A DNA stretch of 34,291 nucleotides from an uncultured Pelosinus sp. GTDB lineage: Bacteria > Bacillota > Negativicutes > UMGS1260. Location: positions 1 through 34,291 of the forward strand of contig URQW01000029.1 of the NCBI GenBank assembly GCA_900550105.1. Direction: 5' to 3'. Position 1 is the first letter of the stretch; each line of letters starts with the position of its first letter. Of the stretch, positions 1 to 7,594 are shown one piece after another. The notes beneath the pieces are model-generated. The model was given only the letters and a program-made list of their open reading frames with translations, had not been told where the DNA came from and did not search any database. A program made the position numbers and the translations under genes.

Positions 1-1
1 T

Positions 2-1687
2 CATGTCGATAATGTTATAAATCCATTACATGCTCCTCAGCGGTTGCTATGCTTTAATGTTAATAATTATAAAAGCGTTCTTAAAAATTATGGAATATAT
101 GTTCCCAAGATAGAATTGATTCAGGCGCTAAAAGACTTTTTAAAAATTCATAAGGATAGGAGTGAAGGCTGGCAATGGGAGAACTATCAGCAGCGCATTG
201 GGTATAAAACTTGTGTTTTTGATGAAGCAGAATCATTTCATGTGTTTGATAGAAATTTATTCTTATATTTGGGACAAAGATTTTATCTAGTGGTAGAACA
301 GAATCTTAGGACTATCTATAAAATGTATTCAGAACAGCACGGTATTCCCCTTATACCGATTCCAACAAAAACTGAATTTCGCTATATGCGTAATTTAATT
401 ATTGAAACAGTATCTTCCAATTGTACTGGAACAAATTTTTCAAAAGCAAGGTTGCCTTATTTTAAGATGTGGATGAAGAAAATTGTATTTTATCAAGAGC
501 GACATAGTAATAAACTTAACTTGAAAAATGAAGCGGAAAAAAATAAAATATCACAATCTTCTGGTCAAATACTTGAGACTAAATTAATAATTCCCAATAA
601 ACTAAGTGAAGAAGAATTATTTGTTCGAGCGCTTAAACAAATTCTTACAGAAGAATCTATTGCTTGTCCTGAGGTTAGCAAGATTTTATTTGCTTTAACG
701 GAGGGCAATATTGAGAAATTAAATCAATTAGCTAAGCTCATTGCATATATCAATGGCATTCAAACAAAAAAAAAGGCGTATATAATTATTGGTCATCCTG
801 CGCGACAAAAAAATTTTCATAGCTTTTTAAATTATTTATATAATGATCAAAGCATTTATTACATTATGTATTCTCAATTAATAAAAGCTAAAGAACATTT
901 GAGTATGATTGAAAGAAAGTACTACGGCGGACAACTTATACTAATTTCTCATTCTTCCAATAATCCACAATTTATTGGAGATGGATTTAGAATTTTAAAA
1001 CGAATGATTAAAAATAAATCGATTACGCAACGACACGTAAAAGGGAGTGTAGGAGAATTTGTACACGATAATACCAGTACATGCATTTGCTTTTTGAAAA
1101 ATGCGTCCACTTTAAATTACTATAGAATGTATTTAAATACAGAAATGGAGATTATCGACTTAGGGTCGACGGGTAGTGATACCGATTTTCTAGACTTTGA
1201 AGTAAGTCAAAAAGGAGCTCACTGGTTTCATTTAGTTTTAGCGACATATGGGTTACAATTATTAAAATCACAGAAGCGTAAAGAAAAACTGGAATATGAT
1301 AAGATGCGCATTGTTAATGATTTTATTGAAGCTTGTTGTACAATAGATACCGACGTTACTTGTTATACAAGCGATCTTTATAATGCATATAAATCTTATT
1401 TTTTAACGAGATATTCTGCTGATCCCATAAATAAAGAAGAGTTAAAAAGATTAATTGGATCATCTTGTGATATTTGTGAATGTAGGCCACGTCATACGGC
1501 AAAGGATTATCGTAGAGGCCTAAAAGGAATTACTCTTAATGATGAAAAAATGAATGAATATTTTATTCGCATTAAAGCAGGAAAAAAAGATACTTATCAA
1601 CAGAATGATGCATATATAGTTGATATATATCAAAAGACAAGGCCCATACTTGAAATGGTCTTGAAAGGGGAAGAACTTTCCGAATAA
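2..1687 (+). CDS. Primase/D5-helicase-like replication protein, C-terminal part (5' partial)
   Basis: The reading frame is open to the left edge, so the true start lies outside the window; the TTG at 44 is only the first in-window start-like codon. The visible 560 or so residues resemble the helicase half of phage/plasmid primase-polymerase proteins of the P4/D5 type. Near the left edge, APQRLLCFNVNNYK recalls the last conserved block of archaeo-eukaryotic prim-pol domains. A helicase-like block follows, and the C-terminal block (CYTSDLYNAYKSYF to YRRGLKGITL) resembles the D5 C-terminal winged-helix region. The ATPase core looks degenerate: the expected P-loop is replaced by IIGHPARQKNFHSFL. 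Role by family: replication initiation of a mobile element. The family call is by eye and moderate; the degeneration could mean a DNA-binding or regulatory remnant. Confidence 0.45.
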   Translation, partial: HVDNVINPLHAPQRLLCFNVNNYKSVLKNYGIYVPKIELIQALKDFLKIHKDRSEGWQWENYQQRIGYKTCVFDEAESFHVFDRNLFLYLGQRFYLVVEQNLRTIYKMYSEQHGIPLIPIPTKTEFRYMRNLIIETVSSNCTGTNFSKARLPYFKMWMKKIVFYQERHSNKLNLKNEAEKNKISQSSGQILETKLIIPNKLSEEELFVRALKQILTEESIACPEVSKILFALTEGNIEKLNQLAKLIAYINGIQTKKKAYIIIGHPARQKNFHSFLNYLYNDQSIYYIMYSQLIKAKEHLSMIERKYYGGQLILISHSSNNPQFIGDGFRILKRMIKNKSITQRHVKGSVGEFVHDNTSTCICFLKNASTLNYYRMYLNTEMEIIDLGSTGSDTDFLDFEVSQKGAHWFHLVLATYGLQLLKSQKRKEKLEYDKMRIVNDFIEACCTIDTDVTCYTSDLYNAYKSYFLTRYSADPINKEELKRLIGSSCDICECRPRHTAKDYRRGLKGITLNDEKMNEYFIRIKAGKKDTYQQNDAYIVDIYQKTRPILEMVLKGEELSE

Positions 1688-1690
1688 AAG

Positions 1691-1720
1691 AAAAAGGCTT
1701 AGCGCGATGGCTAAGCCTTT
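1691..1720 (-). terminator. Intrinsic terminator for the small HTH gene
   Basis: A 10-bp perfect inverted repeat (1693-1702 with 1711-1720, 8-nt loop) lies between two convergent genes. Read on the - strand the stem is followed by a run of T (complement of the A-run at 1691-1695), so it terminates the 1711-1908 gene best. On the + strand the T-run is weak. Confidence 0.65.
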
Positions 1721-1908
1721 AGTGGTGTTAGGTTACTCTGTGTCAGCACATATTCAATAACTCCTTGTTTGGGGACTTTCCATATCCGGTTATAGCGAAA
1801 TGCTTTAATTTGTCCGGAAGCTAGCAGTTTGTAAGCGGCATTTTTTCCAATGTATAGCATTTCACAAAGATCATCTATCGTTACCAAATCGTTGTACTGA
1901 TCGTACAT
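1711..1908 (-). CDS. Small excisionase-type HTH DNA-binding protein (HTH_17 family)
   Basis: A 65-aa protein with the usual layout of excisionase/MerR-like winged helices: a helix-turn-helix (TIDDLCEMLYIGKNAAYKLL) followed by a wing (GQIKAFRYNRIWKVPKQGV) and a final helix. It probably binds DNA, as a recombination directionality factor or local repressor. The start is backed by a GGGAG-containing site about 10 nt upstream on the - strand. The stop lies inside the terminator stem at its 3' end. It is convergent with the primase-like gene and is followed about 175 bp away by a second gene of the same family on the same strand. Whether it acts as an excisionase cannot be told without an integrase in view. 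Confidence 0.7.
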   Translation of the reverse strand: MYDQYNDLVTIDDLCEMLYIGKNAAYKLLASGQIKAFRYNRIWKVPKQGVIEYVLTQSNLTPLKA

Positions 1909-1961
1909 ATTGAACCACTCCCTTTATTACATTGATTATTTTTATGTTGATTTATTTAAGT

Positions 1962-1981
1962 AATAAAATGGGGATTTTATT
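1962..1981. repeat. Perfect 8-bp inverted repeat with GGGG loop
   Basis: AATAAAAT and ATTTTATT flank GGGG in the intergenic region between the two small HTH genes. It could be an operator for one of them or an AT-rich hairpin; there is no T-run that would make it a terminator. Confidence 0.35.
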
Positions 1982-2083
1982 TGATAACTATATTAGAAGA
2001 AAAAACAGGATCAAGATAGTACATAATTGTTGTAGAGAACGAATAATGCTGCTTCACTAAATGGAATGGTATAAAACTGCATA

Positions 2084-2305
2084 TCACTTTTGACAAGCAG
2101 AGGAACTGGCTTGCAGTGAATTAATATAGGAATTAATGGACTCTTCCGGTATTTTCCAGGAACGTCCCATTTTTATAGCTGGTAACTTTCCATTGTGTAT
2201 GAGAATGTAAACGACCTGCGTGCTTACCCGAAGCATTGCTGCTACTTCAAAGACGTAGAATAATTTGATGTGAATAGCCGTTATTGGTTTCAGTAAATTA
2301 GCCAT
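2084..2305 (-). CDS. Second small excisionase-type HTH protein
   Basis: A 73-aa protein with the HTH_17/excisionase signature: YVFEVAAMLRVSTQVVYILI as helix-turn-helix, then KLPAIKMGRSWKIPEESI as wing and final helix. I chose the ATG at 2305-2303 rather than the one at 2314: the site AAGGAAG abuts the upstream ATG but lies 9 nt from this one, the normal spacing. It belongs to the same family as the 1711-1908 product but the two are clearly diverged. Tandem small wing-HTH proteins are common in ICEs and phages of Bacillota and usually act as repressors or excision factors. It is divergent from the DUF932 operon, so a role in controlling that promoter is plausible but unproven. Confidence 0.7.
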   Translation of the reverse strand: MANLLKPITAIHIKLFYVFEVAAMLRVSTQVVYILIHNGKLPAIKMGRSWKIPEESINSYINSLQASSSACQK

Positions 2306-2384
2306 AATTAGCATCTTCCTTTTTCAATTATTTAATATTATGTTAGCTTGCAATAGTTTTAAACACATGAAAATTTAGTGGAAA

Positions 2385-2415
2385 TTGCCAAACTAGAAAA
2401 ATAGAATTATATACT
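2385..2415 (+). promoter_or_regulatory. Candidate sigma-A promoter for the DUF932 leader
   Basis: TTGCCA at 2385-2390, then 17 nt, then TATATA at 2408-2413 (or TATACT at 2410-2415 with a 19-nt spacer). This gives a start near 2421 and a leader of about 135 nt before the DUF932 gene. Assigned by eye only. Confidence 0.45.
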
Positions 2416-2419
2416 ATAA

Positions 2420-2523
2420 ACATGAATCTGTAGATCTTATGCCTATAGCATAAAGCCCCTGCAGAGGATCATAGGAACATACAGTTTTACTTAGGCCGAG
2501 CAAAATATTGCTTGGCCTTTTGT
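2420..2523 (+). ncRNA. Candidate structured leader RNA ending in a terminator hairpin
   Basis: Between the candidate promoter and the DUF932 gene lies a stem (CTTATGC-CTATA-GCATAAAG around 2436-2455), a CTGCAG-centred GC-rich patch (about 2459-2470), and then a terminator-type hairpin. It could be an attenuator, an antisense-controlled leader or a short stand-alone RNA. I cannot match it to a known riboswitch class. Confidence 0.35.
2493..2522 (+). terminator. Intrinsic terminator/attenuator hairpin upstream of the DUF932 gene
   Basis: AGGCCGAGCA (2493-2502) pairs with TGCTTGGCCT (2509-2518, one G-U pair), loop of about 6 nt, followed by TTT. It lies 35 bp before the DUF932 start and downstream of a promoter-like sequence, so read-through may be conditional. 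Confidence 0.55.
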
Positions 2524-2556
2524 GTTCTAAAAAACTAATGAAAAGAGGAATGGCAA

Positions 2557-3678
2557 ATGAAAACAGGGCGATCCATTTTAGATTTAGCGAAGGAGCTAGA
2601 ACGACAGAGAAAAGTGCGAAAAGACTATATTTCTGATACACGTAATCTAGAAGTTGAAACAGAAAAGGGCCGAACGCAGCTTCGTTTGGCTTTAGATCAA
2701 GGAAATGAAGTATTTACACTCAATGAACTAGCCCATAAGCAGCTGGCCGAACGGCTGCAGATTCCCATCAAATATTATAATCGTATGCGTTTTGAATACC
2801 CTAGTCTGCTTGACGACAATATTAATTGCTGGTTTAGCAAAACGCCGGAGCGGCGTATGCTTCGAACTCTGGACGGCGAAGTCCGAGCTGTGCTGAGTGA
2901 CCGCTATAGACGATTGGATCACCTAGAACTTGTCGACGCCGTACTTCCAGTAATTAAAGATATGGGGCAGGCTGAAATTATATCGTGTGAGGTGACGGCA
3001 ACACATCTCTATCTCAAAGTGATTCACCGCAAAATGAAAGCGGAAGTAACCGTGGGCGATGTTGTACAGGCTGGTTTTGTCATTTCAAATTCAGAAGTAG
3101 GATTAGGAAGTCTAAAAGTCGAGCCGCTGATTTTTCGGCTTGTTTGCAAAAATGGGCTCATTGTCAAAGACTACGCTCAGAGGCGTTACCATGTGGGCAG
3201 ACAAGTCGAACAGGAAGATAGCGCCTATGAGATTTTTTCCGATGAAACGTTAGCCCAAGATGACAAAGCCTTTTTCATGAAAATGCAAGACACAGTTCGC
3301 GTGGCAGTCGATGAAGCGAATTTTCAACTGACGGTCGATAAAATGAAGGCGTCTCTTTTCGAAGAGACAGGTCCAGATCCCATTAAAACGGTCGAAGTGT
3401 TAGCTGATCGTTACACGCTGAGTCAAAGTGAGCGCGGCGGTATTTTGCGTTACTTTTTAATGGGGAGAGATAGTAGCCGCTATGGACTGATTAATGCGGT
3501 GACAAGAGCATCACAAGACCTAGAGGATTATACCAGAGCAACCGAATTAGAGCGCCTTGGCGGAGAACTTCTGGCTCTTCCTTCTGATAAAAAGCCGCTT
3601 TTGGCGACACCTTCGTATCACAGCGGCCAAGAAAAAAATGTAACGGCGCAACGATTCCCGCTGGAAGTCGTGCGTTAA
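2557..3678 (+). CDS. DUF932 family phage/plasmid-like protein
   Basis: A 373-aa protein with the layout of the DUF932 (phage/plasmid-like TIGR03299) family: an N-terminal region of about 90 residues containing FTLNELAHKQLAERLQIPIK, the characteristic RAVLSDRYRRLDHLELVDAV stretch near residues 108-127, a beta-rich middle (VISNSEVGLGSLKVEPLIFRLVCKNGL) and a helical C-terminus. The biochemical role of the family is not settled; it recurs in recombination modules of phages, plasmids and ICEs. Here it opens a gene series with a small unknown, a RecB/Cas4-like nuclease and an ERF annealing protein. The ATG is preceded by AGAGGAATGGCAA, an acceptable site. Base composition is a little richer in GC than the defence genes downstream. 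Confidence 0.8.
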   Translation: MKTGRSILDLAKELERQRKVRKDYISDTRNLEVETEKGRTQLRLALDQGNEVFTLNELAHKQLAERLQIPIKYYNRMRFEYPSLLDDNINCWFSKTPERRMLRTLDGEVRAVLSDRYRRLDHLELVDAVLPVIKDMGQAEIISCEVTATHLYLKVIHRKMKAEVTVGDVVQAGFVISNSEVGLGSLKVEPLIFRLVCKNGLIVKDYAQRRYHVGRQVEQEDSAYEIFSDETLAQDDKAFFMKMQDTVRVAVDEANFQLTVDKMKASLFEETGPDPIKTVEVLADRYTLSQSERGGILRYFLMGRDSSRYGLINAVTRASQDLEDYTRATELERLGGELLALPSDKKPLLATPSYHSGQEKNVTAQRFPLEVVR

Positions 3679-3693
3679 AAGGAGGTGATTTCG

Positions 3694-4008
3694 ATGTCTA
3701 ATTTGAGCGTTAGTGCCTGCTTAGCCTATGATTCTTTGCAGGCAGACCTAAAGACGTATCAAGGATGCTTTATGATTACCTTACATACAGAACAAGAGGA
3801 GCGACTACATGTTACGTTAAGCTATACCCAAACGAAAGAATTAGCCGACGGACTTAGCCAATTACTCAGTACGATGGTTCTGCAGTCTGTTGGTGATCCA
3901 GATAAGGCATCTCTTTTTGGAGATCTAGTCATACAATTTCTTAGCGAAAAGGAGGAAGAACTATGCCAGCCAATCAATTTATCTGTCCGAATGGAGAACG
4001 CATCTTAA
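3694..4008 (+). CDS. Small unknown protein of the recombination operon
   Basis: A 104-aa protein that I do not recognise. I chose the ATG at 3694 because AAGGAGGTGA lies 8 nt upstream; an in-frame GTG at 3685 sits inside that site. The visible pattern is a beta-strand-rich first half (CFMITLHTEQEERLHVTLSY) followed by helices (TKELADGLSQLLSTMVLQSV). It starts 15 bp after the DUF932 stop and overlaps the downstream nuclease gene by 46 bp, so it is translated from the same message. An accessory role in recombination is an inference from position only. Confidence 0.65.
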   Translation: MSNLSVSACLAYDSLQADLKTYQGCFMITLHTEQEERLHVTLSYTQTKELADGLSQLLSTMVLQSVGDPDKASLFGDLVIQFLSEKEEELCQPINLSVRMENAS

Positions 4009-4865
4009 TCACCGAGTGTTTGCACCGCTGCCCATATGAGCAGCGGTGTATGTTTTTACCGACGTTACGAGCGGTAGCAAATTCTTTAGACCGAAATGTT
4101 TCAGGAGCAACCGTTACTGAACTTATTGCTGGGATTCGCGAAACTTATCTAAAGAAAACGATTCCTTATGCGGTCAATCCGCAAGAAGTAGTTTATGCTT
4201 TGCATGGCAGCGCCGTGCATACGCTCCATGAAGGGTATAACAACGGAAATATTATGGCGGAAGAACGTCTTTATGATGCCATTACATCAGGAAAATTTGA
4301 TCTATATGGTGAAATCTTAGATCGAGAAACTGGTGTACTTGGTGATCTGAAAGTGACTAGCAGTTATAAAATAATAAAAGCATTGGGGCGCTATCAAGTC
4401 CGTGTTCCTACTGGAACTATTTATAAAACCGGATTGAAGAAAGGCCAGGAAAAGTTTAAGAAAGAGTGGCGAGACGGTGGCGTTAGAAATCTTTTGGATT
4501 GGGCGATTCAGCTAAATTATTATCGCTTATTGCTCGAAGACCAAGGGTTTACAGTTAGCAAAATGATTATACAAGCACTTTGCCGTGATCAGAGTTTGCG
4601 AATTGCCCAAGAACGTGGCATTGATCAGGCGATTTATCTCATTCCTATTCAGCCGATTCAACGGGCATGGTTGCTTCGTTATATGAATACCAAGGCCAAA
4701 GCTTTAGAAGAATCTATAGTAAACCGTAAAATGCCACCTCACTGTAAAGCAAGGGAACGGTGGCATGATCGAAAATGCCTTGGCTATTGTCAAGTGGCAG
4801 AGTATTGCTCTTATGGCAAATCCCTTAGGAACGCGAACCAAACTGAGTTGCCAGAAGTTAGTTAA
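3963..4865 (+). CDS. RecB/Cas4-like PD-(D/E)XK nuclease with cysteine cluster
   Basis: A 300-aa protein with the core of the PD-(D/E)XK superfamily in the RecB/Cas4 arrangement: LHGSAVH, the acidic residue in KFDLYGE (D113), LGDLKVTSSYK giving the D128-x-K130 catalytic pair, and a downstream AIQLNYYRLLLE giving the QxxxY motif. Cysteines cluster at both ends (C8, C19, C23, C29; then about four within HCKARERWHDRKCLGYCQVAEYC), as in Cas4/AddB-type nucleases that hold a 4Fe-4S cluster. Likely role: trimming DNA ends to make single strands for the ERF annealing protein encoded next. The ATG has AAGGAGG 7-8 nt upstream, inside the preceding gene. No CRISPR is nearby, so a Cas4 role in adaptation is unlikely. 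Confidence 0.75.
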   Translation: MPANQFICPNGERILITECLHRCPYEQRCMFLPTLRAVANSLDRNVSGATVTELIAGIRETYLKKTIPYAVNPQEVVYALHGSAVHTLHEGYNNGNIMAEERLYDAITSGKFDLYGEILDRETGVLGDLKVTSSYKIIKALGRYQVRVPTGTIYKTGLKKGQEKFKKEWRDGGVRNLLDWAIQLNYYRLLLEDQGFTVSKMIIQALCRDQSLRIAQERGIDQAIYLIPIQPIQRAWLLRYMNTKAKALEESIVNRKMPPHCKARERWHDRKCLGYCQVAEYCSYGKSLRNANQTELPEVS

Positions 4866-4925
4866 CTGCTATTAGAAGATGTTATCCGAGAGGAAAGTCG
4901 GTTCACTTAAATCCAAACAATCTAT

Positions 4926-4976
4926 AAAATAAGCGCCGGTTGTTTCCCCTAAGAAACAGCACAGGCGCTTATTTTT
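4926..4976 (+). terminator. Strong intrinsic terminator/attenuator upstream of the ERF gene
   Basis: A 12-bp perfect outer stem (4926-4937 with 4964-4975) contains an inner stem TGTTTC/GAAACA and ends in a T-run. It lies 19 bp before the ERF start codon, so the ERF gene is expressed only by read-through or from a start site very close by. A TTGCCA-N16-TATTAG sequence (4848-4875) could supply a leader promoter. Confidence 0.7.
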
Positions 4977-4994
4977 ATCGAAAGGATGAGGAAT

Positions 4995-5579
4995 ATGAAG
5001 CACATTGCAGAAAAATTCGTTCGTGTCATGGAAGCTTGCAGTATGGTTCAGAAAAACGGAGTTAATGATTTTCACCATTATAAATACATAACATCAGCTG
5101 ACGTTCTTGAGAAAGTGAATGCATCATTAGTAAAGCAAAAAATTGCATCGGTTGTTACACCAGAGCTGTTGTCACTTGTGGATGTAGTAAATAACAAAGG
5201 GAATACAGAGCATTTAGCAACAGTGAAAGTGGAGATTGCACTATTGGATGCTGAGAGTGGTGAAAGTATGCATATATCAGGACTGGGAAGTGGGCAGGAT
5301 TCAGGTGATAAAGCTGTCATGAAAGCACAGACTGCAGCAATAAAATACGCATTCATGTTGAGTTTGGCTATAAGTACTAACGATGATCCTGAAGCAGATC
5401 GGAAAACAGATGAAGGAGCTACCGATAAAGAGACTTTTAGTCAGGCTGGGCATAGGCCTGATTTTTTACTTTGCAACGAATGCCAGAGCAAAATTACTCC
5501 CGGAATTCATGCGGTTTCTATGAAGAAATTTGGCAGGGCGCTTTGCATGAAGTGCCAGAAAAAGAGCGTCGTAGCGTAA
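4995..5579 (+). CDS. erf: ERF family single-strand annealing protein
   Basis: A 194-aa protein of the ERF superfamily (phage P22 Erf type), which anneals complementary single strands in phage and plasmid recombination. Hallmarks are the N-terminal DFHHYKYITSADVLEKVNAS, the beta-rich centre with LATVKVEIALLDAESGE, and the signature GLGSGQDSGDKAVMKAQTAAIKYAFMLSLAI, here at about residues 91-121. The C-terminus adds a CxxC...CxxC pair (CNECQSK...CMKCQ) that looks like a small zinc ribbon. I chose the second ATG (4995) because the AAGGA site lies 8 nt upstream; the ATG at 4986 abuts it. It is the partner of the nuclease gene upstream, separated by a strong hairpin. Confidence 0.85.
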   Translation: MKHIAEKFVRVMEACSMVQKNGVNDFHHYKYITSADVLEKVNASLVKQKIASVVTPELLSLVDVVNNKGNTEHLATVKVEIALLDAESGESMHISGLGSGQDSGDKAVMKAQTAAIKYAFMLSLAISTNDDPEADRKTDEGATDKETFSQAGHRPDFLLCNECQSKITPGIHAVSMKKFGRALCMKCQKKSVVA

Positions 5580-5625
5580 AAAGAAGTTTTTTCTTTAAAA
5601 ATTTGCTAGGAATGAAGCCAAAGCT

Positions 5626-5671
5626 TTGACATGGACACACATATGTACATGAACATTTGTTACATTACAAT
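5626..5671 (+). promoter_or_regulatory. Weak promoter candidates upstream of the GGDEF gene
   Basis: A consensus TTGACA occurs at 5626-5631 but without a good -10 at 16-18 nt. TACAAT at 5666-5671 is a good -10 without a clear -35. ACATATGT (5639-5646) is a palindrome between them. One of these probably drives the diguanylate cyclase gene. Confidence 0.25.
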
Positions 5672-5698
5672 GAGTAGGAAAGGGGCTGGGATTAGATT

Positions 5699-6469
5699 AT
5701 GGCATTTTTCTTTGAAGAATCGATGAAAAAAACATGTCAGAAAGCAATCCTTTTGATTTGCGGGGCTTTAGCGATTAGTGTTGTTTGTGGACTCGGAGCT
5801 CGACTTTTATTGGAAATTCAAAATCAAAATAGAGAAATCGGTGTGCATTGTACGCAAATTCTTTTGGTTTTATGTATGATCTTTGCAGGTCTTTCAACGT
5901 ACTTTGCTTTTGCTTTTCATGGCTTGAAAAAAGCCATGAAAGAGCAGAAGGTATTGGCTGAATTGGCTTGGCATGAGCGTGATTTCGACAAGCTGTCGGG
6001 CCTAAAGAATCGGAATGCTTTTATCAGAGCAGTGGAAATGATTGAAGAAAACGGTTTAGCAGTATCGCTGTTTTTATGTGACGTTGACGGTTTAAAGGTG
6101 GTGAATGATACTTTAGGCCATACAGAAGGGGATGCGTTGATTCAACGTGCCGCTCAGGTTCTACAGTCTTTTTGTGAGGACGGCACTGATGTATTTCGAA
6201 TTGGCGGCGATGAATATGTCATCTTGTTTTATGAAAAAAAGACAGAAGATGACCTGGAAGCGTTGAAACGTGCCATTAAATTGCAAATTGCCGCGCAAAA
6301 TGAAACAGCTTCTTTTCCGCTGAGCTTATCGATTGGTTTTGCTACGACATCACTGATGGTATCTGATTTTCAGGCTGTTTTAAAAGAAGCTGATCACAGA
6401 ATGTATGAAGAAAAGCGGATTTATCGTGATAGGGTATATCAATGTTTCCAGGAAATCTTTCGACAATAA
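5699..6469 (+). CDS. Membrane-anchored GGDEF diguanylate cyclase
   Basis: A 256-aa protein with two N-terminal membrane segments (about residues 16-38 and 50-74) and a cytoplasmic GGDEF domain. The active-site loop is RIGGDEYVILF (GGDEY, residues 169-173), the metal-binding stretch is FLCDVDGLKVVNDTLGH, and the domain opens with DKLSGLKNRNAF. GGDEY variants keep the catalytic acidic residues, so c-di-GMP synthesis is likely. The usual RxxD inhibitory site before the motif is absent. There is almost no extracellular loop, so it may sense membrane state or be controlled by expression. It sits alone between the recombination module and the WYL regulator. The AGGAAAGGGG site is slightly far from the chosen ATG; the ATG at 5723 is an alternative. 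Confidence 0.85.
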   Translation: MAFFFEESMKKTCQKAILLICGALAISVVCGLGARLLLEIQNQNREIGVHCTQILLVLCMIFAGLSTYFAFAFHGLKKAMKEQKVLAELAWHERDFDKLSGLKNRNAFIRAVEMIEENGLAVSLFLCDVDGLKVVNDTLGHTEGDALIQRAAQVLQSFCEDGTDVFRIGGDEYVILFYEKKTEDDLEALKRAIKLQIAAQNETASFPLSLSIGFATTSLMVSDFQAVLKEADHRMYEEKRIYRDRVYQCFQEIFRQ

Positions 6470-6490
6470 AAGGTTAAGTAAGAAACTATT

Positions 6491-6518
6491 TTGTCAAAAG
6501 ATGCAGGAATTGTAAATT
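6491..6518 (+). promoter_or_regulatory. Candidate promoter for the WYL-led operon
   Basis: TTGTCA at 6491-6496, a 16-nt spacer and TAAATT at 6513-6518 precede the WYL gene by about 50 bp. Nearby AAATT/AATTT arms (6514-6532) could be an autoregulatory operator. By eye only. Confidence 0.35.
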
Positions 6519-6567
6519 TTTAAGCTGAATTTAAGAAATAGAGAAAAGCGAGGTGATTTTCTTTTTT

Positions 6568-7560
6568 ATGGCTCAGGGAGACGGTTTAGAAAAAACGCTA
6601 CGAGTATTATCTCTTTTTGAAAGGCTTTTACAAGGGGAAGTCGTTCAAAAGGCGGCAGAAGCGCAGCGGTTTTCAGTTAATGAAAAAAGTATACAGCGTG
6701 ATATTGAGGAAATCCGCAATTATCTCGCAGGAACATGCCAAAAAGATGCGATGCTAAAAGAATTGATTTATTCCAGAGAAAAGAATGGTTACTGTTTGAC
6801 CGATCCAATGGGAAAGTTGCTGAAAGGCTCGGAAGTATTAGCCATTGGTAAAGTTCTTTTGGAAAGTCGCGCTTTTTGTAAAGAGGATATTGAAAAAATT
6901 ATCGATAAACTTTTGCTTCGTTTGCCAGATGAGCAGAAACAACAAGTACAAAAAATCGTTTGTAATGAAAAGTTCCATTACAAGCCAGTTGGAACAAATA
7001 TACGACTAATTGAGCAGATATGGCAGTTAAGTCAGGCTATACAAGCGCAAAAGCTACTTGTAATTGAATATAAACGGGAAAATGCAACAGAAACAGTGAC
7101 GCGAAAAATTGAACCGCAAGCAATTGTTTTTTCAGAATACTATTTTTATCTCATTGCCTACATATGCGAAATGCGATTCGATTTTCCGACTATATATCGC
7201 GTAGATCGAATTAAAAATATGAAAATTTCTGAGGATTCGTTTTGCATTACCTATAGTGATCGTTTTGAAGATGGAGAATTTCGCAATCGGGTGCAATTTA
7301 TGCAGACAGGGCCGCTTTTAAAAGTGAAGTTCAAGTATTGGGGGAAATCCCTCAAAGCTATTTTAGACCGACTGCCAACAGCAAAAGTATTAAAGCAGGA
7401 TGGCGATTGTGCTCTGATAGAAGCGGAAGTATTTGGCCGAGGAATTAAAATGTGGTTTTTGAGCCAAGCGCAATATTTAGAGGTGTTAGAGCCAAAAACA
7501 TTTAGAGAAGAAATGAGAGAAACGATTTGTGCCATGGTAAAAAATTATGATGAAAATTAG
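6568..7560 (+). CDS. HTH-WYL transcriptional regulator
   Basis: A protein of about 330 aa with an N-terminal winged HTH (FSVNEKSIQRDIEEIRNYL), a WYL domain in the middle and a C-terminal WCX-like segment. The WYL signature is present as YYFYLIAY (FYL at about 193-195), with the surrounding LVIEYKRE and IYRVDRIKNMKI strands. WYL proteins sense a nucleic-acid or small ligand and usually repress; relatives (BrxR/CapW type) control phage-defence operons. It lies 34 bp upstream of the first dynamin-like gene and points the same way, so it probably leads and controls that operon. Start choice: GAGGTGAT matches the anti-SD well but is 14 nt from ATG 6568; an in-frame GTG at 6553 overlaps that site and is the alternative. 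Confidence 0.8.
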   Translation: MAQGDGLEKTLRVLSLFERLLQGEVVQKAAEAQRFSVNEKSIQRDIEEIRNYLAGTCQKDAMLKELIYSREKNGYCLTDPMGKLLKGSEVLAIGKVLLESRAFCKEDIEKIIDKLLLRLPDEQKQQVQKIVCNEKFHYKPVGTNIRLIEQIWQLSQAIQAQKLLVIEYKRENATETVTRKIEPQAIVFSEYYFYLIAYICEMRFDFPTIYRVDRIKNMKISEDSFCITYSDRFEDGEFRNRVQFMQTGPLLKVKFKYWGKSLKAILDRLPTAKVLKQDGDCALIEAEVFGRGIKMWFLSQAQYLEVLEPKTFREEMRETICAMVKNYDEN

Positions 7561-7594
7561 AAAAGTCTAATTTATCAGGAGGGCGTAATCGACG

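Noticed and set aside
2414..2641. 75-codon - strand frame over the DUF932 leader
   Set aside because: It overlaps the promoter/hairpin region and the DUF932 start on the opposite strand; no site and no domain.
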